Assembly: GCF_900168255.1 (NCBI RefSeq)
Contig: NZ_LT799838.1
Coordinates: 496,001 to 560,000 of the forward strand
From: Psychrobacter sp. DAB_AL43B
GTDB lineage: Bacteria > Pseudomonadota > Gammaproteobacteria > Pseudomonadales > Moraxellaceae
Direction of reading: 5' to 3'
DNA length: 64,000 nt
The position numbers and the translations under genes are program-made. Of this stretch, positions 28,941-38,182 are shown in pieces; positions within the stretch are counted from its first letter, which is position 1, and each line of letters starts with the position of its first letter. Below the pieces are notes generated by a model that searched no databases, was not told where the DNA came from, and saw nothing but the letters and a program-made list of their open reading frames with translations.

Positions 28941-31172
28941 ATGGCAACCACACCTAATATTGACAATAAACGCTATCGCAGTCTAATTGTTTCAATTGCA
29001 CTGTTTTTATCTTTGATTGGCGCTTTGCTAGCGTTTACTTTCTACACATCAAGCTTACTCGAAAGAAATACAGTTTTAATTGACCAAACCAACCAAGTGG
29101 CTAATAGTGCACAAGCGGTAATTAAAGACCTTTTTGACTTAGACAGTAGTTATGGTGAAGATACCAGCTCGCCACATATCCAGCGAGTTTTAGAGCGTTT
29201 GGAACAAAATACAACGCTTATTACAGGCTCTATCAGTGCGATCGAAAAAGGTGGAAAAATCACTGATATCGCTGGTAATAGTTATAACTTACCAAAGATT
29301 AATAACAAGTCTCAAACTCAAATTGCAGCAGCCAATGAGCAGTGGAAAGCGTTAGAGCCTAAGATTCAAGCATATCTCAAAGATGCTGATAACATCATGA
29401 TTGATTCCTCTGATGAATTGACCCAAGCCGTTGAGCAGGCAAAAACTTCAAGTTTGTTGATTAATGATTCATTAGATCAGCTCACCGATGAAGTGTTTAT
29501 TAACGCTGAACGTCAAGCAACGACTATTCGTCTTGTTCAGATACTGGGTGTTGCAGCCATTTTTGCTTACTTTTTGATCTTTGTATTCTTCTTTGTGCGT
29601 CGTTTACGTGATACCGATGCTGAAGCATTGGCCGCTCGCCGTGAAACACAAGAAATCATGGAAACGGTAAATACCGGTCTGTTTTTGCTAGATAAAGATT
29701 TGAATATTGGACAGCAGCATTCTCGCGCACTGAATGGCATTATTGGTGCGGACAGATTGTCAGGAGAAAACTTTGCCGATGTACTGCGCGGTCGTATTTC
29801 AGATAAAGATTTGAAAACCACCCGTCAGTTTATTGAGCAATTATATAACCCACGTGTGAAAGAAAAACTGGTTGATTCTTTAAATCCATTGCATAAAGTG
29901 ATGCTACACAATACATCTGGCGAAGACAGTGCGACCAGCCGCTTCTTAGACTTTAAGTTTTCACGCGTTTATGAAGATAAAGATATTGCGCGTATTTTGG
30001 TCAACGTCAATGACGTCTCAGATGCGGTTTATTTAGAGCAGCGCCTAGAGAAAGAACGCTCGCAAAACGATATGCAGATTGAGATGTTGACCACTATCTT
30101 AAACGTTAATCCAAAAATTATTAACGAGTTTATTAGCAATACCAAAACCCATATCGATAAGATGAACAACATTTTGAAAAACCCTGGTAGCTCACAATTT
30201 GAGCTCGAAGGTAAATTAAAGGCTATCTATCGTGAAATGCACAGCTTAAAAGGTGAGGCTTCTGCGCTTAAACTGCATAGCTTTACTAAAATCGCGTCAG
30301 ACGCTGAAGACAAGCTTGATGCGTTGCAAAATCAAGGTAAGTTATCTGGTAATAACTTCTTACCACTAGCGGTACATTTGGATGACTTACTCAGTCTGTC
30401 GAACACCATTGAGACGTTGGGTGAGCGTATCAATCAAGCCGCCCCAAAGGCTGCAAGTATTGCTAAGTCAGTAGCGCCAATGACGACTGCATCAGTTGCT
30501 GAGACGTTAAAAACCAGTACGCCACAACCAATCGTTACCAATCATGCATCAGTAGATAGCGCTATCAATAGTATGAGTATTAACGGTGATAATGAAATTG
30601 ATTTGAGTGATGAGTCAGATGATGAGCAGTTGTCTTATTATCAAGATTTTGCCCAAGACATCGCAGTAAGACAAGGTAAGCAAATACAGCTTAACGGTCA
30701 TAATTTGGCGCACGTAAACATACCTGCACACCTTAAGCAGCCGATTAAAGAAATCAGTATTCAATTGTTACGTAATGCAGTGGTACATGGTATCGAATCA
30801 CCTGAAGCGCGTCAGTCAGCAGGTAAATCTGTGGTCGGTAGTATCGACTTAAAGATGCAACGTGACAGTCAAAACTTAATCATTGCGCTACAAGATGACG
30901 GTCAAGGTATCGACTATGAAGGCATTCGTCATAAGCTAGTTGCAGATGGTCGCTTTGAGCAAGATGCTGCCAGTCAGCTGACTCAGGGTGACTTACTCAA
31001 AACATTATTTGCTTCTGGCTTCTCTACTAAAGAGCATGCCGATGAAGATGGTGGACGCGGTGTGGGCTTAGATGTCATCAAGGCGTTAGTTAAAGAATAT
31101 AACGGTAAGCTCAATGTTAATAGTGAGCTTGGTCAGATGACACGTTTTGTCATTACGCTACCTGCTGCTTAA
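28941..31172 (+). CDS. Membrane-bound CheA-like histidine kinase with HPt domain
   Basis: Predicted receptor kinase, 743 residues. Two membrane helices (about 14-36 and 197-220) enclose a roughly 160-residue helical periplasmic domain. A PAS-like region (about 232-345) has a vestigial motif LFLLDKDLNIG. An HPt domain has the phospho-acceptor His434 in MHSLKGEA. A CheA-type HATPase has the N box LLRNAVVHGIES, DDGQGID and GGRGVGLDVIKA. It lacks the CheA P3 dimerisation and P5 CheW-like domains. Unlike ordinary sensor kinases the phosphorylated His is in HPt, so phosphotransfer to the next gene's receiver is likely. Confidence 0.88.
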   Translation: MATTPNIDNKRYRSLIVSIALFLSLIGALLAFTFYTSSLLERNTVLIDQTNQVANSAQAVIKDLFDLDSSYGEDTSSPHIQRVLERLEQNTTLITGSISAIEKGGKITDIAGNSYNLPKINNKSQTQIAAANEQWKALEPKIQAYLKDADNIMIDSSDELTQAVEQAKTSSLLINDSLDQLTDEVFINAERQATTIRLVQILGVAAIFAYFLIFVFFFVRRLRDTDAEALAARRETQEIMETVNTGLFLLDKDLNIGQQHSRALNGIIGADRLSGENFADVLRGRISDKDLKTTRQFIEQLYNPRVKEKLVDSLNPLHKVMLHNTSGEDSATSRFLDFKFSRVYEDKDIARILVNVNDVSDAVYLEQRLEKERSQNDMQIEMLTTILNVNPKIINEFISNTKTHIDKMNNILKNPGSSQFELEGKLKAIYREMHSLKGEASALKLHSFTKIASDAEDKLDALQNQGKLSGNNFLPLAVHLDDLLSLSNTIETLGERINQAAPKAASIAKSVAPMTTASVAETLKTSTPQPIVTNHASVDSAINSMSINGDNEIDLSDESDDEQLSYYQDFAQDIAVRQGKQIQLNGHNLAHVNIPAHLKQPIKEISIQLLRNAVVHGIESPEARQSAGKSVVGSIDLKMQRDSQNLIIALQDDGQGIDYEGIRHKLVADGRFEQDAASQLTQGDLLKTLFASGFSTKEHADEDGGRGVGLDVIKALVKEYNGKLNVNSELGQMTRFVITLPAA

Positions 31173-31192
31173 TTAAGGAAAATAGATAAGCT

Positions 31193-31555
31193 ATGTACAA
31201 ATTAATGATTGTTGATGATTCCAATATTATTCGCAACCGTATTCAGCGCGCTTATGATTCTGGTCAGTTTATGTTGGTTGCTACGGCAACCAGCGGTGTC
31301 CAGGCCATTGAGAAATTCAATATACATCGTCCTGATGTGGTTACGATGGACTTAACCATGCCGCAAATGGATGGGCTTGAGTGTATTGAAAAAATCATTG
31401 CGATTGACCCTAATGTCCGCATTTTAGTGGTATCAGCGTTGTCTGATAAATCCACTGGGATTGAAGCCTTATCATTGGGTGCTAGCGGATTTTTATGTAA
31501 GCCTTTTTCAGAAGAAGAGCTGGTAGAGTCTTTGTATGAGTTGGTACAAGACTGA
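31193..31555 (+). CDS. Single-domain response regulator, CheY-like
   Basis: A stand-alone receiver of 120 residues with no output domain. The acidic pocket is IVDDS (residues 7-9), the phospho-acceptor is Asp53 in VTMDLTMPQMDG, and the switch and lysine residues occur in VVSALSD and FLCKPFSEEE. It starts 20 bp after the kinase gene. Output must be through protein binding or through loss of phosphate by the neighbouring CheX proteins. Motor genes are absent from this window. Confidence 0.93.
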   Translation: MYKLMIVDDSNIIRNRIQRAYDSGQFMLVATATSGVQAIEKFNIHRPDVVTMDLTMPQMDGLECIEKIIAIDPNVRILVVSALSDKSTGIEALSLGASGFLCKPFSEEELVESLYELVQD

Positions 31556-31601
31556 TATTGTCCAATAATTTAAGTAAATATCTTATTAAAGAACACACAT
31601 T

Positions 31602-32051
31602 ATGAAAGAGCAAAAGTTACAAGTTTTTGTGAGTATTATCACCAACTATTTTAATCAGTTTGGTAATGAAGAGCTTATTGTAGATACGCCTTATTTGCTA
31701 GAAAATCAACAACCTAAAGTTCACGATTATACCGGCGTCATCGGCATATCAGGGGTTCAAAAAGGGGTGGTTTATTTTTCTGCTACCAGCGCGCTATTGG
31801 ATAACATCCTAGATAGCATGGGCGAGACAGATAAAAGTGAGGATAATTTAGTAGACCTAGTAGGCGAGGTTGCTAATACCATTTCGGGTAATGCTCGTAA
31901 TGAGTTTGGCTCAGAATTCCATATTTCTGTACCCTTCGTATGCAAAGGCTCACCGCAAAGTATTATTTTGCCTAAAAGTGGACGCTCTTTTATCATTCCA
32001 GTGAGTTGGCGCGGTCAAATCGGGGAGATTGTGGTTTGTTTGCAGGACTAA
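31602..32051 (+). CDS. CheX-type phosphatase, paralogue 1
   Basis: The 149-residue protein has the CheC/CheX/FliY fold features: an N-terminal helix, a strand-rich region (YTGVIGISGVQKGVVYFSA) and the catalytic ExxN motif in GEVANTISGNARNEFG. CheX proteins dephosphorylate CheY. Only one ExxN motif is seen, as in CheX rather than CheC. It follows the CheY-like gene by 46 bp, so that receiver is the likely substrate. It resembles the next gene along its whole length. Confidence 0.9.
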   Translation: MKEQKLQVFVSIITNYFNQFGNEELIVDTPYLLENQQPKVHDYTGVIGISGVQKGVVYFSATSALLDNILDSMGETDKSEDNLVDLVGEVANTISGNARNEFGSEFHISVPFVCKGSPQSIILPKSGRSFIIPVSWRGQIGEIVVCLQD

Positions 32052-32100
32052 ATACAATACCTCGTGACGATAAATATGTAAATATGGACGATGAACTATT

Positions 32101-32550
32101 ATGGTTAATGTAGAAAAGTTAGGCGTCTTTTTAAGCTCAATCAGCGCATTCTTTGCGCAGATTGACGATGAGCCAGTGGTGATTGATACGCCTTATTTGC
32201 ATAGCAATAAAAATGCCGTGGGTTACGATTATAGCGGCATGATTAAGATATCTGGCCCTCTTGAAGGCTGCGTTTATGTCAGCGCCCCTAGCAACTTGTT
32301 GCGCGAAGTGATCAAAGTCATGGGTGAGCCTGATTCATCAATTACGATGATGAAAGACTTATTGGGTGAAATGGCAAATACCATTTCAGGTAACGCCCGT
32401 GCTGAGTTTGGCGCAGATTTTATTATCTCACCGCCCAAGATTATTGAGGGAATACCCAGTATTCCTTATTTACCAAGAGATCGTCAAAGCTATGTGACGC
32501 CATTTACATGGCGTGGCTACAAGGCCGTCATAGGTATCTGCATCGCTTAA
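32101..32550 (+). CDS. CheX-type phosphatase, paralogue 2
   Basis: The 149-residue product is the same length as the previous one and similar over its whole length. Shared segments are IDTPYL, YDYSGMIKISGPLEGCVYVSAP and GEMANTISGNARAEFG (catalytic ExxN intact), and the ends are FTWRGY here and VSWRGQ in the first paralogue. The arrangement points to tandem duplication with divergence. CheX enzymes act as dimers, so homo- or heterodimers are both possible. It ends the operon, before a strong terminator. Confidence 0.9.
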   Translation: MVNVEKLGVFLSSISAFFAQIDDEPVVIDTPYLHSNKNAVGYDYSGMIKISGPLEGCVYVSAPSNLLREVIKVMGEPDSSITMMKDLLGEMANTISGNARAEFGADFIISPPKIIEGIPSIPYLPRDRQSYVTPFTWRGYKAVIGICIA

Positions 32551-32585
32551 TCTAAAGCTGCGAGCTGCTTCTTTTTTTTCTGAAT

Positions 32586-32613
32586 AAAAACGACGTTGAG
32601 ACGTCGTTTTTTT
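32586..32613 (+). terminator. Terminator of the signalling operon
   Basis: AAAAACGACGT (32586-32596) pairs with ACGTCGTTTTT (32601-32611) around a TGAG tetraloop, followed by T residues. Confidence 0.95.
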
Positions 32614-32670
32614 ATGCATTATCATCACCTTAAACCTTATAATAGCGCTAGCAGTCGCTAAGCGTTATAT

Positions 32671-32922
32671 GATAAAATACAGCCCAGCTATTTTTATCCT
32701 ACAGTATTCTGTATGTTCAAATCATAGCTCAATTTTTTTAAACAAACCCATCAACCAATGACACACACATCATGGCAAAAAATTGCTGGGTGTTTGGCGA
32801 CTTGATTAATTTGCTTCACGGCTAGGTGTTTTATTGATATACCTAACCAATAGCAAATGCGTGTCGCTAGATAGGCAGTTTTTGTGATGTGGAGGCATAA
32901 CCCAACCAACAGGACATTTAAC
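32671..32922 (+). promoter_or_regulatory. rpsB promoter and structured leader (candidate S2 autoregulatory leader)
   Basis: An extended -10 (TG then TAAAAT at 32673-32678) precedes a leader of about 235 bases. The leader holds small hairpins such as ACAG/CTGT near 32702-32713 and TAGGT (32823-32827) with ACCTA (32841-32845). In gammaproteobacteria rpsB-tsf is autoregulated by ribosomal protein S2 at a leader structure (t44/rpsB leader). I did not recognise the conserved core, so this is context-based. Confidence 0.35.
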
Positions 32923-33723
32923 ATGGCTACAAAGAATCCAACCAAAATCGAAATGCGCGACCTATTACAAGCCGGCGCTCACTTTGGTCACCAAACACGT
33001 TTTTGGAATCCAAAAATGGGTCCATATATCTTTGGTGCCCGTAACAAGATTCATATCATTAACCTAGAGCACACCGTAAAAGCGTTTAACGAAGCATTGA
33101 CTTACGTAAACGGCTTAGCTGCTAAGAAAAACAAAGTATTGTTTGTTGGTACTAAACGCGCTGCAAGTGGTGTTATCCGTGAGCAAGCAGCACGCGCTGG
33201 CATGCCTTATGTTGACCATCGCTGGTTAGGTGGTATGTTGACTAACTGGAAAACACTACGCCAGTCAATCAATCGTCTAAAAGAGCTTGAGAAACAAGCA
33301 GAAGACGGTACTTTCGCTAAGCTAACCAAACGTGAAGCGCTAGAGCGTACTCGTGATATGGAAAAACTTGAGCGTTCACTAGGCGGTATTAAAGACATGG
33401 GCGGCCTACCTGACGCTATCTTCGTTGTAGACGTAGATCACGAAGCGATTGCTATCAAAGAAGCTAAAAATCTAGGTATCCCAGTTATCGGTATCGTTGA
33501 TACCAACTCTAACCCAGATAACGTTGATTACATCATCCCAGCAAACGATGATGCTATCCGTGCCGTGACTTTGTATGTAACTTCTATGGCTGATGCAATC
33601 ATCGCTGGTAAAGAATACGCACAAACTCAAGCCGGTGGTAAAGCTGAGCAAGAAGCGCCTGCTGCTACTGAAGAAGCACCAGCTGAAGCTAAAACTGAAG
33701 AAGCTGCTACTCCAGCAGAATAA
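32923..33723 (+). CDS. rpsB: 30S ribosomal protein S2
   Basis: Essential small-subunit protein that bridges 30S and S1. The 266-residue sequence begins [18 protein letters not shown] and contains the family marks [28 protein letters not shown] and [14 protein letters not shown]. The last 30 residues are an Ala/Glu/Thr-rich acidic tail not present in E. coli S2. The start is fixed by AGGA nine bases upstream; an in-frame ATG at 32884 is part of the leader. tsf follows after 226 bp. Confidence 0.98.
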   Translation: MATKNPTKIEMRDLLQAGAHFGHQTRFWNPKMGPYIFGARNKIHIINLEHTVKAFNEALTYVNGLAAKKNKVLFVGTKRAASGVIREQAARAGMPYVDHRWLGGMLTNWKTLRQSINRLKELEKQAEDGTFAKLTKREALERTRDMEKLERSLGGIKDMGGLPDAIFVVDVDHEAIAIKEAKNLGIPVIGIVDTNSNPDNVDYIIPANDDAIRAVTLYVTSMADAIIAGKEYAQTQAGGKAEQEAPAATEEAPAEAKTEEAATPAE

Positions 33724-33949
33724 ATCGCTGACCGATATGGTTTAACTTTGTAAGGATGCCTTGATAGTTTATCTATTGGCAGCCATATAACGTTACTAAC
33801 AGCATGGAAGTTTATAATAGGCATGATGTAGTTTTACTCGTCATGCCTTATTATTAAGCCGCCAAACAGAATTTAAATGTGTAATGTATTTAGATATCGT
33901 GCACTCCCATACATAACAATACTCACATACATAATAAAAGGTAACTCTT

Positions 33950-34834
33950 ATGTCAGAAGTAAAAGTATCTGCCAAAATGGTAAAAGAATTGCGTGACCGT
34001 ACTGGTCTTGGCATGATGGAATGTAAAAAAGCGTTAGAAGAATCAAACGGCGATGTTGAAACTGCCATTGATAACCTACGTAAATCTGGTCAAGCGAAAG
34101 CCGCTAAAAAAGCCGGTAATATCGCAGCTGACGGCGCTATCATTATCGCTCAAGGCGACAACAAAGCTTTCTTGTTAGAAGTGAACTGCCAAACTGATTT
34201 CGTTGCAAAAGATGAAAACTTTACAGCATTTGCAGAAAAAGCGGCTAACCTTGCGTTAGAAAATAATGTGACTGACGTCGCTGCTATCTCTGCATTGCCT
34301 TATGGCGATGGTCAAACAGTTGAAGAAGCGCGCGTATCTTTAGTACAAAAAATCGGTGAGAATATCCAAATTCGCCGTGTTGAAGTACTTGAAGGTGCTA
34401 ACATTGCATCATACCGTCATGGTCTACGTATCGGTGTTGTGGTTTCTTATGAAGGTGGCTCTGCAGAAACTGGCAAAAACCTTGCCATGCATATCGCTGC
34501 ATTCAACCCTGTTGCAGTAGATGATGAAAGCGTAGATGCTGATGTACTAGCACGCGAAAAAGACATCATCGACGCAAAAGCTCGTGAATCTGGCAAGCCT
34601 GACAATATCGTCGAAAAAATGATCGAAGGTGGCTTACGTAAGTACCTAGACGAAGTAACTTTACTACGTCAGCCATACGTCATGGACAATGAGAAAAAAG
34701 TCGGCGACGTACTAAAAGCTGAAGGCGTAAAAGTACTGGGCTTTAAACGTTTGGAAGTTGGTGAAGGTATTGAGAAAAAACAAGAAGACTTCGCGGCTGA
34801 AGTTGCAGCGACACAAGCATTAGCTAACAAGTAA
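33950..34834 (+). CDS. tsf: Elongation factor Ts
   Basis: Guanine nucleotide exchange factor for EF-Tu. The 294-residue protein has the N-terminal UBA-like module [20 protein letters not shown] and [20 protein letters not shown]. The EF-Tu-contacting [10 protein letters not shown] motif and a coiled-coil and C-terminal module ending in [15 protein letters not shown] follow. The ribosome-binding site AAAAGGTAA precedes the ATG. The usual rpsB-tsf order ends here with a strong terminator; frr and pyrH are not next in this genome. Confidence 0.98.
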   Translation: MSEVKVSAKMVKELRDRTGLGMMECKKALEESNGDVETAIDNLRKSGQAKAAKKAGNIAADGAIIIAQGDNKAFLLEVNCQTDFVAKDENFTAFAEKAANLALENNVTDVAAISALPYGDGQTVEEARVSLVQKIGENIQIRRVEVLEGANIASYRHGLRIGVVVSYEGGSAETGKNLAMHIAAFNPVAVDDESVDADVLAREKDIIDAKARESGKPDNIVEKMIEGGLRKYLDEVTLLRQPYVMDNEKKVGDVLKAEGVKVLGFKRLEVGEGIEKKQEDFAAEVAATQALANK

Positions 34835-34943
34835 TTTATATATTTTGTTATGAGTACTGATGGTATTTTTGCTCAGTACTTATAGGTTTGCTTTATAGTT
34901 GTTTCACGTATATTAATTTAATAACTATGAAGCAGCCACGCAC

Positions 34944-34979
34944 AAAAAAAGCCCGTTATTTATTTAACGGGCTTTTTTT
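34944..34979 (+). terminator. Terminator after tsf
   Basis: AGCCCGTTA (34950-34958) pairs with TAACGGGCT (34965-34973), with a run of A before and of T after. It is followed at once by the first full palindromic element. Confidence 0.95.
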
Positions 34980-35000
34980 ATGCTTCATTTTTAAGCTGTT

Positions 35001-35144
35001 TATAGTGGAATCACTTTAAAAACGATACCGTGCTATGGCTATAACTTTTCTTGCTTGCTGTTCGCAGGCGTGACAGAGGCTGCAAAAATTTATAGCCGTA
35101 GCACGTCACTACCATCGTATCGCTTTTATTTCGAACGGACTATA
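35001..35144 (+). repeat. Palindromic intergenic element, copy A (loop inverted)
   Basis: Ends are TATAGT and ACTATA. Inner arms CGTGCTATGGCTATAA and the complement of TTATAGCCGTAGCACG pair almost fully. The 35-base loop reads CTTGCTTGCTGTTCGCAGGC onward, which is the reverse complement of the loop in copy C relative to the same outer ends. It lies between tsf and the convergent lytic transglycosylase gene, and is the only structure downstream of the latter. Confidence 0.85.
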
Positions 35145-35165
35145 GTATGGTGCCAAGTATCAATA

Positions 35166-36035
35166 CTAACGTAATGCCAAATAAGCAGAATTGGCATAAC
35201 TGGCGCCATTACTATTACTACTGGTACCGTAACTGACGTTTTGCATGCCACTAGCGTTATTGCTATTAGTAGAATTGCTGTTATTAGCGTTCATCGTATT
35301 GCCAGATAGCCCTGAGTCGTTTTTATATAAACTATGATAACGGCTCATCACACTTTTGACATAATTACGTGTTTCTTTAAAAGGTGGAATGCCCTTATAT
35401 TTATCAACGTTACCTTCACCCGCATTATAGCCGGCAACCGCAAACTCTACGTTGTTATTAAAACGTTTCATTAGCCAAGCGATATATTTGGCTGAGCCTT
35501 CAATATTATCAGCAGGGCTCCAAGGATTACTCACCTTGAATCGACGTGCCGTTGCTGGCATCAGCTGCATCAAACCTTGTGCACCGACTGGTGAGCGAGC
35601 GTTAGGATTAAAGGCAGATTCAGTATGCATCATGGCTTTCATAAGTGCCGGATCGACACCGTGGCGCTGGGCTGAGGCAAGAATATAGCTATCATAAGAG
35701 TTGCGAGTACCGCTGCTGCTTGCAGAGCTACTGCCATAGTTATTGCTGCTAGCGCTGCTGCTTCCACTATCATATAGATTAGAGTCTTTATAATAAGTGA
35801 CTTTTACTTTTTTGGTAAATTTATCAAAATTACCACTGGGATTGACGTTGGTTAGGAGTACTTGACCACCTTTATCTTTATAGATGTACATATTGCCTGC
35901 TTGAGCGGCAATCGGTAGGCTAGATAGGACGACGGTGGTGAGTAAAATAGGTGACAAGCAGCGGGTGACTAGAGGTGCAATATTTATCATAGGGTTATCA
36001 CTTTTTATCGAGTAGTAGCAAATTGCCTTGCTCAT
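35166..36035 (-). CDS. Lytic transglycosylase, SLT family
   Basis: Periplasmic or outer-membrane murein hydrolase that cleaves MurNAc-GlcNAc bonds with 1,6-anhydro product. The 289-residue form has a signal peptide (hydrophobic segment ending PIAAQAG), a DUF4124-like segment (MYIYKDKGGQVLLTNV), and a Ser-rich linker. The SLT core has the catalytic Glu in HTESAFNPNARSPVGAQGLMQLMP and the AGYNAGEGNV motif. A Ser/Asn-rich tail closes it. The signal peptide fits a start at 35990 (MINIAP) better than 36035, but neither has a clear ribosome-binding site. Confidence 0.9.
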   Translation of the reverse strand: MSKAICYYSIKSDNPMINIAPLVTRCLSPILLTTVVLSSLPIAAQAGNMYIYKDKGGQVLLTNVNPSGNFDKFTKKVKVTYYKDSNLYDSGSSSASSNNYGSSSASSSGTRNSYDSYILASAQRHGVDPALMKAMMHTESAFNPNARSPVGAQGLMQLMPATARRFKVSNPWSPADNIEGSAKYIAWLMKRFNNNVEFAVAGYNAGEGNVDKYKGIPPFKETRNYVKSVMSRYHSLYKNDSGLSGNTMNANNSNSTNSNNASGMQNVSYGTSSNSNGASYANSAYLALR

Positions 36036-36577
36036 GGACGCATCGGTTTGCGCAACAAAGCGGTTATCCTGTCTGCAAGATTTGTAGTCACCAACCTTTA
36101 GTGCTACAACGCAAAACCACGGCTAACAAAACCAATTGCAATAGATACAAAAAATAATAGTTGCTTACTATAACATAAAATAACTTATGACTATATCTGA
36201 TTGCCGCTATAAACTGCCGAAACAGATATTTAAATTGTAAAAATTTTTAATGAAATCAATATGCTATTACAAGGTACTTGATTAAGGATCGATGTACAGC
36301 TATATCATTGCTGTTGTCAGTATAAGATAAAATAAATGTGTTGCTAGCTATGTGCTACTGAGAAAAATTCTTTTTGCTTACTGTTTACAAACTTAGTTCA
36401 ATAGAAAAAAGTGATTTCAGCAGCATTTTTTTGTTGAAGTAAGCCGATTCTATAAAAATACTGATTATCTAAAGCATCGTAGATATTTTGGACTTTACAA
36501 TTACTCTATTTAAACAGGTAAAGAGTATTGAAAGCAGATTAACGAGCTTAAGCGCATAGTGCAGTCATAAAGTGAGC
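36036..36577. other. Non-coding region upstream of the lytic transglycosylase
   Basis: 542 bp, AT-rich. I see no gene, repeat or terminator. It should contain the promoter of the transglycosylase gene. Confidence 0.5.
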
Positions 36578-37267
36578 TTAAACAGTTAGGGCAGTAATAA
36601 AAATAGGTACCCAAACAGCGGTGACCAAACCATTGACTGCCAAGCCAAATGCCGCGTAACGTCCAGCTGTATGACTGATCTGCCAGGCTTCTACCGTACC
36701 AAATGCATGAGCGGCCAAGCCAAGCGCTAAGCCTTTGGCACGGTCGTCATCGATGCCAAGAAACAAGAAGCGCGCTAACGTACCGCCAATGATCCCTGAG
36801 ACTATAATAATCAGATTCGCCATCGCTAGAGGCGCTTTGATCAAATCTGCGATACTCAAACCAATCGGTGTGGTCACTGAACGGGTGGCAAAAGCCAATA
36901 TCGTATCGTTGCTCAGTGAAAATAGATAGGCCAATGACATCGGTAACAACGCCCCAACTAGACTAGCCATCGCGACAATCATAGTAAGTTTTTTGACTGG
37001 TAAGCCTTTAAAGTTCATGGCTGCCAGTGGCACGGCTAATAATACTGTGACGTAGCCTAACAGATGATCAAATACAGGTTTGGCTGCGCTATAATAATCA
37101 TTATAATCCCATTGTAGAATGAACAAAAACAACACCACCAATGCCAGTGCTGTAATCACCATTGGCAACCATGATAGTTTGCGTGCCAGTACGCGAGCGA
37201 TTACATGTGCTGTCAAAGTTAATAATATCGCAGCAAAGGTCGCCAAAAACACACTATCAAAATTCAT
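36578..37267 (-). CDS. lrgB: LrgB family membrane protein
   Basis: Partner of LrgA in a holin/antiholin-like pair tied to murein hydrolase export and, in some bacteria, to metabolite transport. The 229-residue protein has several membrane helices and the LrgB block AFATRSVTTPIGLSIADLI, then ALGLAAHAFGTVEAWQI and a hydrophobic C-terminus. ATG 37267 follows AAAGGAATCTT and gives the typical family length; an upstream start at 37363 would overlap lrgA and lacks support. It starts 22 bp after lrgA ends. Confidence 0.93.
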   Translation of the reverse strand: MNFDSVFLATFAAILLTLTAHVIARVLARKLSWLPMVITALALVVLFLFILQWDYNDYYSAAKPVFDHLLGYVTVLLAVPLAAMNFKGLPVKKLTMIVAMASLVGALLPMSLAYLFSLSNDTILAFATRSVTTPIGLSIADLIKAPLAMANLIIIVSGIIGGTLARFLFLGIDDDRAKGLALGLAAHAFGTVEAWQISHTAGRYAAFGLAVNGLVTAVWVPIFITALTV

Positions 37268-37289
37268 AAGATTCCTTTGTTCATACAGC

Positions 37290-37745
37290 TTAATGCTGTC
37301 CCGTCTGCTTGTTGGTAGTGGTGCTATCACTACTAGCATCGCGATTGAGCCAGCGGTTGGCAAGTATCGCCAGTCCCCAAAGTGGTATGAGCGTACTAAT
37401 AATCATTGTTAGCATTACCCCCCATAGCTCATCACCTAAGGCGAATAACAGCAAACCTGCACCCGCAGATACCGGTAAAAAAGCAAAGCCACTATCAACC
37501 AATAAAGTATTGCTAGCTCGGGTGAGCCAGCTAGGTAGACCTTTAATGAGTCGCCAAACGATCAGGATAGAAAACATCGTTAGCATACCGACGATATTGG
37601 CAGCTTTTTCGATTCCTGCCCACTGACAGACAATCACTGCTGACTCACGAACAATGATGATCATCGTTAGTGTCAACAGCAATGCCATCCATAAGGGCAT
37701 TTTTGAAGAATGGGTAGACTTCATAAGCAATTTCGGCCAAGTCAT
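37290..37745 (-). CDS. lrgA: LrgA/CidA family holin-like protein
   Basis: Small membrane protein, 151 residues, with four hydrophobic helices. The CidA/LrgA block DSGFAFLPVSAGAGLLL is recognisable and the C-terminus is hydrophilic. The family acts with LrgB in control of lysis, murein hydrolase activity or pyruvate-type metabolite uptake; which of these applies here cannot be told. lrgA-lrgB form an operon, next to the lytic transglycosylase gene on the same strand. Confidence 0.9.
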   Translation of the reverse strand: MTWPKLLMKSTHSSKMPLWMALLLTLTMIIIVRESAVIVCQWAGIEKAANIVGMLTMFSILIVWRLIKGLPSWLTRASNTLLVDSGFAFLPVSAGAGLLLFALGDELWGVMLTMIISTLIPLWGLAILANRWLNRDASSDSTTTNKQTGQH

Positions 37746-37938
37746 AGATAGATGAGAGAGAGTTGAAAGGTGAGCATGGTCTTATAAATAGGGTATAAAA
37801 AATCGAGTTATTTATACTAAGCGTATTGTTTCTTATTTTAAAGGTATAAAAAGCGATTATATAGAGAGTGGCTTAACTAATAAAGTTTATAGGATAAAGC
37901 ACTTTCTATCACTTTGGACGGACTGTGACATTTAGTAC

Positions 37939-38086
37939 TATAGTTAATACACTTTAAAAAGAATATAGCGTTGCTGGAATAAATTTTTCGAAGCCTCTGG
38001 AGTGCAAAGCGCACAGCAAGCGAGGAAAGTTTATACCAGCAACGCACTGTTTGACTTGTATCTTTTTTTATTTAGAGCTGACTATA
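37939..38086 (+). repeat. Palindromic intergenic element, copy B (divergent)
   Basis: Ends are TATAGT and ACTATA. The inner arms are GCGTTGCTGG-ATAAA and the complement of TTTATACCAGCAACGC. The arm sequence differs from copies A, C and D on both sides, so pairing is kept. The loop begins AAGCCTCTGG and ends CAGCAAGCGAGG, the same orientation as copy C. It lies between hflX and lrgA. Confidence 0.8.
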
Positions 38087-38096
38087 TATACCCTAT

Positions 38097-38132
38097 AAAA
38101 AATGGACGATATCAATTGATACCGTCCATTTA
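38097..38132 (-). terminator. Terminator of hflX
   Basis: On the minus strand AAATGGACGGTATCAA pairs with TTGATATCGTCCATTT (one mismatch), followed by T residues, 51 bp after the hflX stop. Confidence 0.85.
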
Positions 38133-38182
38133 TAGTTAACCACACCATTTTAAGCAGCCAGCTATTTTAGCAAACTGATTAT

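Noticed and set aside
37268..37363. Longer lrgB start overlapping lrgA
   Set aside because: The extra residues are not LrgB-like, and AAAGGA stands before the internal ATG at 37267.
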